From: an uncultured Porphyromonadaceae bacterium
GTDB lineage: Bacteria; Bacteroidota; Bacteroidia; Bacteroidales; Muribaculaceae
Length of the DNA: 15,325 nt
Assembly: GCA_947178685.1 (NCBI GenBank)
Contig: CAMWZE010000007.1
Location: 1-15,325, forward strand
Direction of reading: 5' to 3'
Shown here: positions 9,909 to 15,037 of the stretch, piece after piece
Layout of the letters: each line of letters opens with the position of its first letter
Numbering within the stretch: the first letter of the stretch is position 1
Notes under the pieces: generated by a model
Told to the model about the DNA's origin: nothing
The model's database searches: none
The model's input: the letters and a program-made list of their open reading frames with translations, nothing else
Translations under genes and position numbers: made by a program

Positions 9909-9947
9909 ATCCTGAAGGTCGATGTCGATGGTGGTGTGAATGTCGAA

Positions 9948-10706
9948 TCATCTCACCGGATCCTGCGCCACCCAATTAGAGATGCCGGAAGTGAGAGCCA
10001 CCTTCTTTGAGAGACCCGGCTGTCCGTAAAGGAGAGAGTCAAGGTCTTTCTCCAGCCCGGAGTATCCGTGAAACTCACCGGTATTCTGGTTTTCGTTAAC
10101 GCGCCCGATGCTACGGTAAGCCATTCTGCCGTAAGGATAAATTCTGACATTCTTCTCCTCCTTATAGACCGGGATTCTGTATCCGCTTCCCTTGAAATCT
10201 TTGAGGTAAGGGAAGTTGCGTATCATCTTGAAGTCTTCGAGGGTCTTTTTGGCAGCGAGGCGCAGAGCGCGGGGCCTTTTGTCGGGATCCTTTTCAAACT
10301 CCTTTTTCAGGCGTGTGTGCCAGGAATATTTCTTGAAAGTGTCAGGGTGCTGGTTAAGTTTCCTCACACGCGGGAAATAATAGTCGAGCGAGTCGGCGAG
10401 ACTGTCGATCTTAGCCCAAGGGATATTGGTTTCCTTCATCACCTTGTTGTGGCGGAGGTCGAGCTTAATGTCGTAAACCTTCAGGTTGCATGCGAGAATG
10501 TTGCCGTTGGAAGCGAGTATATTTCCACGTTCAGGCGCTATGACAGTTGTACGCGACAATTCCTTGTGAGCCCGTTCGTTCCAAGCGGCGGCGTCGACCA
10601 CGGTAGTTTGGAAAAGTTTCCAGACTATACCGGCCGAGAAAATGAGGAAGGCCATAATGATAAGGCCGTATCGGAAAAGTATATGGTTTTTATTGTTCTG
10701 CTTCAT
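9948..10706 (-). CDS. FtsI N-terminal fragment (membrane anchor and pedestal domain)
   Basis: This is what would be translated if the TGA at 9948-9950 acts as a stop: 252 residues from ATG 10706. It has a short basic cytoplasmic tail, a membrane helix (GLIIMAFLIFSAGIVWKLF, about 14-32) and the periplasmic pedestal domain, but none of the catalytic motifs. Alone it could be inserted in the membrane but could not cross-link peptidoglycan. It might still occupy the FtsI site in the FtsQLBWI complex. The start is 22 bases after the stop of the FtsL-like gene, with no strong ribosome-binding site. Confidence 0.75.
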   Translation of the reverse strand: MKQNNKNHILFRYGLIIMAFLIFSAGIVWKLFQTTVVDAAAWNERAHKELSRTTVIAPERGNILASNGNILACNLKVYDIKLDLRHNKVMKETNIPWAKIDSLADSLDYYFPRVRKLNQHPDTFKKYSWHTRLKKEFEKDPDKRPRALRLAAKKTLEDFKMIRNFPYLKDFKGSGYRIPVYKEEKNVRIYPYGRMAYRSIGRVNENQNTGEFHGYSGLEKDLDSLLYGQPGLSKKVALTSGISNWVAQDPVR

Positions 10707-10728
10707 TGTGGAGGGAGATAAAGTTAAG

Positions 10729-11115
10729 TCAGTCTTTTTCGAGAATCAGTTCAAAAGGGGGCTGTTCCTGGAACTCGAGACCGAGTCCGTTCTCCTCCAC
10801 GAGCCGTCTCATCTCGGTTTCACGGATAAGAGACATATATGCCGCCTTTTCCTGGAGTTTAGAGCTTTCGGCAATCTGAAGTTCTGTAGTGAGCCGTTTA
10901 ATCTCCTCCATTTTGGTTTTAGTCTTGTATCGGAGTCCCATCAAAGCGAGCATAGACACCACTATAATCATCAGGAGCCATGCGTTTCTCTTGAAAAATT
11001 CCACGGAGAGAGATCGTCCGTATCTCACATCGGAGATCCAGGTGGTTGCATGTGATTTTTTAGACTTTTTGTTGTTGTCGTTGTCGTTTTTCTTTTTTTT
11101 GCTTGATCCAAACAT
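10729..11115 (-). CDS. FtsL-like cell division protein (Bacteroidetes type)
   Basis: FtsL is a small bitopic protein that, with FtsB and FtsQ, activates the FtsW-FtsI pair. This 128-residue protein has a lysine-rich cytoplasmic tail (KKKKNDNDNNKKSKK, 6-20), one membrane helix (WLLMIIVVSMLALMGL, about 46-61) and a periplasmic helix rich in charged and hydrophobic residues that should form a coiled coil (about 65-105). The size, topology and place between rsmH and ftsI match the Bacteroidetes FtsL-like family, which shares little sequence with E. coli FtsL. The ATG at 11115 is used, 72 bases after rsmH, with no clear Shine-Dalgarno site. The stop is TGA. Confidence 0.88.
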   Translation of the reverse strand: MFGSSKKKKNDNDNNKKSKKSHATTWISDVRYGRSLSVEFFKRNAWLLMIIVVSMLALMGLRYKTKTKMEEIKRLTTELQIAESSKLQEKAAYMSLIRETEMRRLVEENGLGLEFQEQPPFELILEKD

Positions 11116-11187
11116 GTTCAGGGAGAGTAAAGAGATGAAGATAAAATAAATGTTTTATATCAATGAATCAGGATCAGGATATTTATG

Positions 11188-12114
11188 TCATTCATCATCA
11201 GGCAAACGTTCGGCCACTCTCAGCTTCGCGCTTCTCGCGCGTGGATTACGTTCCACCTCTTCGGGAGAAGCCTCGACAGGACGGCGTGTTATGAGCTTCC
11301 AGGGAGTGGAGACCTTACCGAAGAAGTCTTTAGTCTCTATCCCTTCAACGTTGCCTGTCTTCATGAAATTCTTCACCATGCGGTCTTCCACAGAGTGATA
11401 TGTAAGTATTGCAAGACGTCCTCCGGGGCGGATCACCTTCAGTGAGGATGAGAGGAATTGACGCAGGTCGGCCATCTCATCGTTTGTGAGGATACGCAGG
11501 GTCTGAAACACCTGAGCCAACTCCTTCTTTTCCTGGCGAGGGTCAATGGCCTTGCGGACTGCCTCGGCGAGACGGAAGGTAGTGTCGATTGGTTGAGTGT
11601 CACGGGCGGCAATGATAGCCTTGGCCACATTCCCCGGGCGTTTAAGATCTGCATACGCGTATAGGGCTGTCTTGAGATCGGCTTCGGAAATATCAGAGAG
11701 AATATCGGCAGCCGAACGCAGACCCTTACGGTTCATACGCATGTCAAGAGGTGCGTCATTCCTGAAAGAGAAACCTCTTTCAGGATCATCGAAATGGTGA
11801 AAACTAACTCCGAGGTCGGCAAGGATACCGTCAACCTTGTCAATATTGTGGAATCGCAGGAAGTTTTCGATATATCTGAAGTTGGAATGTACGAAAGTGA
11901 ATCTGTGGTCGTCGATACGGTTGCGGAACGCATCCATATCGCGATCGAACGACAGGAGCCTGCCATTATCATCAAGGGCTTTTATAATTGCACGCGAATG
12001 GCCACCGCCCCCGAAAGTAACATCAACATACGTTCCGTCGGGACGGATATCCAGCAATTTCAAAGTCTCCGGCAGAAGAGCCGGTATGTGATAAGGTAAC
12101 TCCTCCTTTTCCAT
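11188..12114 (-). CDS. rsmH: 16S rRNA m4C1402 methyltransferase RsmH (MraW)
   Basis: RsmH methylates N4 of C1402 in the 16S rRNA decoding centre, using S-adenosylmethionine; its gene is a conserved early member of the dcw cluster. The 308-residue protein has the SAM-binding motif TFGGGGHS (33-40), GILADLGVS (96-104), FSFRNDAPLDMRM (115-127), LTYHSVEDR (237-245) and the C-terminal NPRARSAKLRVAE (290-302). It is the first dcw gene in this window, because no mraZ precedes it. The ATG at 12114 has only a short leader from the proposed promoter element at 12133-12140 and no Shine-Dalgarno sequence. Confidence 0.97.
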   Translation of the reverse strand: MEKEELPYHIPALLPETLKLLDIRPDGTYVDVTFGGGGHSRAIIKALDDNGRLLSFDRDMDAFRNRIDDHRFTFVHSNFRYIENFLRFHNIDKVDGILADLGVSFHHFDDPERGFSFRNDAPLDMRMNRKGLRSAADILSDISEADLKTALYAYADLKRPGNVAKAIIAARDTQPIDTTFRLAEAVRKAIDPRQEKKELAQVFQTLRILTNDEMADLRQFLSSSLKVIRPGGRLAILTYHSVEDRMVKNFMKTGNVEGIETKDFFGKVSTPWKLITRRPVEASPEEVERNPRARSAKLRVAERLPDDE

Positions 12115-12125
12115 CTGAATTCAAT

Positions 12126-12163
12126 TTGACTGTAAAGTTAGTTAAAATTCCAATTAAAAACAG
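12126..12163 (-). promoter_or_regulatory. Candidate promoter for the dcw operon
   Basis: On the minus strand the sequence TAACTTTA (12140 to 12133) matches seven of eight positions of the Bacteroidetes -7 element TAnnTTTG. It lies in an AT-rich stretch 18 bases before the rsmH ATG. I find no clear TTTG at -33; the region around 12158-12163 reads CTGTTT. An 18-base block containing the element recurs upstream of the 638-residue regulator gene with one difference, which strengthens the case that it matters. The implied leader is very short, about ten bases. Confidence 0.45.
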
Positions 12164-12244
12164 AAAATTTTCTCAGCTTTTTGAAAAAATTTAACAAAAG
12201 GCCAAAAATTCCCCAAATTGAATTCCCCGGAGATTGACAAATGC

Positions 12245-12282
12245 CACCCTCAACCACATCGTTTCAGTCGAGGTTGAGAGTG
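12245..12282 (-). terminator. 11-bp hairpin between the regulator gene and rsmH
   Basis: In minus-strand RNA, bases 12282-12272 (CACTCTCAACC) can pair with 12255-12245 (GGTTGAGGGTG) over 11 pairs, including one G-U, around a 16-base loop. It lies downstream of the regulator stop and upstream of the rsmH promoter candidate, a sensible place for a terminator. No uridine tract follows, so it may only be an attenuator, an RNA end stabiliser or chance. One arm falls inside the 28-bp repeat described separately. Confidence 0.35.
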
Positions 12283-12297
12283 ACAAGCATATCAGGT
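12264..12297 (-). pseudogene. Remnant or duplicate of the 3' end of the 132-residue HTH gene
   Basis: Read on the minus strand this piece encodes PDMLVTLNLD and a TGA stop. The 132-residue gene at 14597-14995 ends in PDMLATLNL and TAA. At the DNA level, 12270-12297 and 14600-14627 agree at 27 of 28 bases. Upstream of the piece (higher coordinates) the similarity to the 132-residue gene stops, so only the last ten codons are present. It could be a leftover of a duplicated gene, or the original 3' end separated from its gene by an insertion. Confidence 0.6.
12270..12297. repeat. 28-bp direct repeat, copy A
   Basis: This copy differs from copy B (14600-14627) only at 12283 (A here, G there). 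Both run in the same direction and are 2,330 bases apart. They enclose the complete 638-residue regulator gene and the 321-base gap. Confidence 0.85.
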
Positions 12298-12358
12298 GAT
12301 TTTTGAACTATTTTTGCACCTGAATATTTTTGGTTATTCAAAAGAAAATATTATAGGG

Positions 12359-14275
12359 CTACAGGATCCTAATCAAAATATCCAGATTCTGAGGGGCAAT
12401 TTCTTCGTCAAGTATCTTCTTGCTTATCGCTTTTCTTCTTGCCACCATAGTACTCTTGCCTCTGTTTGTAAGAGTAGCTAACTGTTGTGGCTGCATACCT
12501 AAACGTATGAGGAGTACGGTTTGAAGTTCCAAGGAGGAAAGATTTCCACCTGATAGCATGTTAATCGTTTTGATAAATTCTGGAGATATCGTGGTGATCA
12601 GATTCCGAATCTGTTCCCAACTATCATCGTCATCCTTAATTGGCTTTTTATCGTTTAACCTTGATTGAATAAAACTGTATATATTTGAGTTTAGAATTTC
12701 TGAAGGGATTGCAGGCAATTCCTCATTATTGTCAATGAAAGTCTTTAGTTTATTTTTTATATCAGATCGCAGTTCATTGATGGAGGGTCGGTTATTGACC
12801 GATGAAGCAGGATGCATGCCTGTTGGATCAGCGTTATTTAAGATAAGGGGATTTGTTTTTTCTGTATAGCCGTTATCCGGGGTGTTTCCATTTTTACTTT
12901 CGGATAACTCCATAATCTTTTGTCTGAGAACGGCAATCTCCTCATTCTTCTGATTTGACTGTTCGACAAGTTGACGATTTAGAGCACCCGCTTCCTTATC
13001 CTTACGATCCGATATGTCTTTAAGTTTCTGCCGTAATGATGTAATCTCCTGCTCCTTATGATGGGATAGATCCTCAAGCGTATGTCGCAATAATCGAATT
13101 TTTTTTCGCTGCCTACCAAAGCATAGAAAAGATAAAGTATTTGAAATCAGTAGCAGAAATGCGAGAGAAAGTACCCATTTAATAAGACTTGAGTTTACTT
13201 GTGATGTCTCTTCCTGACTCTTTACGTGTTTTGAATAATTATAGCTAGTCTGCTGCATTAGGGCGGCTTGATTGGCATTCTCATCCAGATATGATTCCAT
13301 GCCATCCGAGTACTCATCGATGTAAGTATTTAAAGAATCAATGGGAATTCTCGGTCGTATCTCGGGAGAGATAAGGATACGGTAGCCGATTCTTTTGTTT
13401 ATATATTCCGGGTGGTGTATAAGCCTTTTAGCCATTACATAAGCGGAATCAAGCATCCCGGCTCTGTAATAAATTTGTGCCCTATAAGCTAATATATCAC
13501 TCGATTCATCATTAGTTAAGGCTTTCCCTTCATTCTGGATAATACGTAAAGCCTCATTAATATTTTCGGTTTTGTACTTGGTTACTGCGAGAAGCACAAA
13601 TAAATTCCGTCTTTTCTCTTCCGGCAGGCCGTCGTTTTTTAACGTCTCGACAATAAGATTGTTTGCAAGAGAGAAATTATTATTATAGATATGGTTGTAG
13701 ACTAAAGCCATAACGTCTTCCGGTAGGGTTGATGTGTCCTTCAGGTTATGATCAATATCCACGACCTCTGTCAGATACGTGTTGGCTTCATCATGCAATC
13801 TCAACCTATTTAAAATATTTCCTGTTTGGCTTAGTATATTTGCTCTGAATTTAAGGTGGTCGTTACTAACGGGTAGATTATCGGCAGCTTTCCGAAAGAA
13901 ATCAAGGGCTGTGGGTAGATCTCCGAGGTCGGAGTAAACACGTCCACCGTAATATAGTGCTTCGGGGTAGTACGGGTCTTCCTTATGAGATTCGAAATAA
14001 TCCAGAACATCAAGGATAAGGCTGTCGGAGGTATGGGTGATGTATGCTTTATCGGAAGCCTTTATGATGAGGAGATCCCTAATGTGACGGGAATCTTTGT
14101 CAAGGGAATCCGGATTTATCTTTTTGAGTTCTGAGAGAGCCTTGTTAGGACTCTCCTCTATAGTCCGGTTAATGGCAAGGAGCCTTGGGTCAGATGTGTG
14201 GCGTGTACACGCCATCAGCACCATAATCAGTATGGTGAAGACAGGAGTAAATGAAGATTTATAATGCTTACGCAT
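12359..14275 (-). CDS. Lipoprotein-TPR-transmembrane-HTH regulator (638 residues)
   Basis: This is probably a membrane-spanning one-component regulator of the kind common in Bacteroidetes. In order: a signal peptide with lipobox LMAC and Cys23 as the predicted lipidation site; helical TPR-like repeats (about 30-300), including a repeat with ALYYGGRVYSDLGDLPTALD (106-125); a membrane helix (WVLSLAFLLLISNTLSFLCF, 367-386); a basic stop-transfer and coiled coil (about 389-460, with repeats of the ITSLRQKLKDIS type); a polar linker; and a C-terminal helix-turn-helix (about 579-622, with ELQTVLLIRLGMQPQQLATL). TPRs should lie in the periplasm and the HTH in the cytoplasm. The ligand and targets are unknown. 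The ATG at 14275 gives a complete signal peptide. The gene is more AT-rich than the dcw genes and flanked by a 28-bp direct repeat. It sits directly upstream of rsmH, so the dcw operon is one possible target, though proximity alone proves nothing. Confidence 0.85.
   Translation of the reverse strand: MRKHYKSSFTPVFTILIMVLMACTRHTSDPRLLAINRTIEESPNKALSELKKINPDSLDKDSRHIRDLLIIKASDKAYITHTSDSLILDVLDYFESHKEDPYYPEALYYGGRVYSDLGDLPTALDFFRKAADNLPVSNDHLKFRANILSQTGNILNRLRLHDEANTYLTEVVDIDHNLKDTSTLPEDVMALVYNHIYNNNFSLANNLIVETLKNDGLPEEKRRNLFVLLAVTKYKTENINEALRIIQNEGKALTNDESSDILAYRAQIYYRAGMLDSAYVMAKRLIHHPEYINKRIGYRILISPEIRPRIPIDSLNTYIDEYSDGMESYLDENANQAALMQQTSYNYSKHVKSQEETSQVNSSLIKWVLSLAFLLLISNTLSFLCFGRQRKKIRLLRHTLEDLSHHKEQEITSLRQKLKDISDRKDKEAGALNRQLVEQSNQKNEEIAVLRQKIMELSESKNGNTPDNGYTEKTNPLILNNADPTGMHPASSVNNRPSINELRSDIKNKLKTFIDNNEELPAIPSEILNSNIYSFIQSRLNDKKPIKDDDDSWEQIRNLITTISPEFIKTINMLSGGNLSSLELQTVLLIRLGMQPQQLATLTNRGKSTMVARRKAISKKILDEEIAPQNLDILIRIL
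14199..14214. promoter_or_regulatory. 16-bp perfect palindrome near the start of the regulator gene
   Basis: TGGCGTGTACACGCCA reads the same on both strands. It begins about 60 bases inside the coding region and overlaps the lipobox codons. A perfect palindrome of this length could be an operator for a dimeric HTH protein, perhaps autoregulatory, but nothing else in the window shares it and the coding sequence alone could explain it. Confidence 0.25.
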
Positions 14276-14341
14276 ATGTATGTTTTTATGTTTTGGAGGA
14301 GGGTGTGGGTGTATGGAGATAGTATCGCATGGAAAATTATC

Positions 14342-14359
14342 GTAAAGTTAGCTAAAATT
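14342..14359 (-). promoter_or_regulatory. Candidate promoter for the 638-residue regulator
   Basis: The minus strand reads TAACTTTAC from 14350 to 14342, close to the Bacteroidetes -7 element TAnnTTTG, with AT-rich sequence around it. The 18-base block matches 12132-12149, upstream of rsmH, at 17 of 18 positions. The leader to the ATG at 14275 would be about 60 bases, A-rich near the start codon and without a Shine-Dalgarno sequence. There is no clear -33 TTTG. Confidence 0.45.
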
Positions 14360-14549
14360 TTTATTATTCAGGTGAATGAAGTATGGCAAAATCAAGACTT
14401 TGCATTGTCCGGAGAAGCATTGGCAACCCTTTGTACAATTTTGGCGATACTGAATACAATAAGGCTTCGGCGTACATCTTGCAATCCGTAGCTTCGTTTC
14501 GGCACGACCCTTTTCCTCGCCATCCTGACAGACACCACGGATATGATTT

Positions 14550-14585
14550 AAAGTATTGACACCTATACCAGACAGTCATTACTTT
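14550..14585 (-). terminator. Weak hairpin after the 132-residue HTH gene
   Basis: In minus-strand RNA, AAAGTAATGAC (from 14585) can pair with GTCAATACTTT (ending at 14550) over ten pairs with one A-A mismatch and a 14-base loop. It begins about a dozen bases after the stop codon at 14597. The stem is mostly A-T and no uridine run follows, so termination is only a possibility. Confidence 0.25.
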
Positions 14586-14596
14586 TGAAGGATTCG

Positions 14597-14995
14597 TTAG
14601 AGGTTGAGAGTGGCAAGCATATCAGGTATGATTTCATGGTTGGCTGATAAGAGCCGTTTTCTCAGCCGACATCTTGCAGTGTACACCGCTTGTTTTGATG
14701 GTCGGCCGGTAAGAAAAGCGATGGAGGTGGAAGAGAATCCGAGGTAGAGCAGGATTACGAGCTGACGGTCAGCCGGAGTAAGATATGGACAAGCTTTGTC
14801 AAGACGGCTCATCCAATTACGGTTGTTGAGGTTTATCCATTGTTCCATTTCCGAGAATAATCCTTCGGTGCGGAATTCTCCGACCATATTCTGTTGGGGA
14901 GTTACCGATTCCTTATTTTCGAGAAGAGAAGCTTTTGCAAAAAGACGGGAGTAAATCCCGTCAAGCAGTGAAATCTGGAGATTGGAAGAGTGCAT
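14597..14995 (-). CDS. Small HTH protein, similar to the C-terminal domain of TPR regulators
   Basis: I cannot assign a named family. The 132-residue protein has a polar N-terminal half (1-60) and a C-terminal helix-turn-helix (about 72-115), with LTPADRQLVILLYLGF (72-87), IAFLTGRPSKQAVYTARCRL (92-111) and a basic RKRLL tail. The same pattern (L..... LQ.V.L...LG.....A.LT.R) occurs at the end of the 638-residue regulator, so the two are probably distant paralogues. This one has no TPRs, signal peptide or membrane helix and should be a soluble DNA-binding protein. It starts at ATG 14995, 42 bases after the transglutaminase-type gene, and may be co-transcribed with it. It may also be a regulator that has lost its sensor half. 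Its last ten codons recur at 12264-12297. Confidence 0.75.
   Translation of the reverse strand: MHSSNLQISLLDGIYSRLFAKASLLENKESVTPQQNMVGEFRTEGLFSEMEQWINLNNRNWMSRLDKACPYLTPADRQLVILLYLGFSSTSIAFLTGRPSKQAVYTARCRLRKRLLSANHEIIPDMLATLNL
14600..14627. repeat. 28-bp direct repeat, copy B
   Basis: This copy is the 3' end of the 132-residue gene (codons for PDMLATLNL). It pairs with copy A at 12270-12297 in direct orientation, with 27 of 28 bases identical. Confidence 0.85.
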
Positions 14996-15037
14996 ATATC
15001 TATAGTGTGATTATCTAAAATTATGGATAACTCAGAT

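Larger units (their letters stand above)
8577..10706 (-). pseudogene. ftsI: ftsI (septal PBP, PASTA-containing) interrupted by one in-frame TGA
   Basis: FtsI (PBP3) is the septal transpeptidase that cross-links the glycan made by FtsW. Read through one stop, the frame is 709 residues, the size I expect for Bacteroidales FtsI. It shows one membrane anchor (13-33), a pedestal region with PERGNILASNGN (58-69), the catalytic SVMK (325-328), SSN (374-376), KTG (535-537) and one C-terminal PASTA domain (about 655-709). Codon 253 is TGA (9948-9950) in AGA TGA TTC. It falls between DPVR and FDIHTTIDIDLQD, exactly where relatives have glycine before the Y/F-D-I block that opens the transpeptidase domain. 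GGA to TGA is a single change, and both halves are otherwise intact and in one frame. A sequencing or assembly error, a real nonsense allele, read-through, or a split but working enzyme are all possible. A null allele is unlikely to persist, since ftsI is normally essential. Confidence 0.85.
14276..14596. other. 321-base gap without a convincing gene
   Basis: Between the regulator start and the stop of the 132-residue gene I see only the promoter candidate, a hairpin near 14550-14585 and small open frames on both strands. One plus-strand frame of 58 codons (14383-14559, starting MAKSRLCIVRRS) and an overlapping minus-strand frame of 71 codons (14579-14364, starting MTVWYRCQYF) are both rich in Arg, His or Cys and resemble nothing I can name. 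No tRNA, rRNA or known RNA fold is recognisable. It may be a repeat or an RNA locus, or plain spacer. Confidence 0.5.

Noticed and set aside
9948..9950. Alternative genetic code (UGA read as glycine) or selenocysteine
   Set aside because: ftsW, murD, ftsI and the FtsL-like gene all end at TGA with normal C-termini, so TGA is a stop here. The expected residue is glycine, not cysteine, and no selenocysteine insertion hairpin is evident.
10068..10721. 217-codon plus-strand frame
   Set aside because: It is antisense to the N-terminal half of ftsI and has no recognisable protein features. The same applies to the plus-strand frames at 9285-9752 and 5256-5696.
12292..12323. TCAGGTG / CACCTGA inverted repeat as a terminator of the regulator gene
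   Set aside because: Only seven pairs with an 18-base loop and no uridine tract; the hairpin at 12245-12282 is the stronger candidate.
14264..14491. 75-codon plus-strand frame starting inside the regulator's signal peptide region
   Set aside because: It overlaps the start of the regulator on the opposite strand, has a hydrophobic but unpatterned translation, and no promoter or ribosome-binding site is visible.
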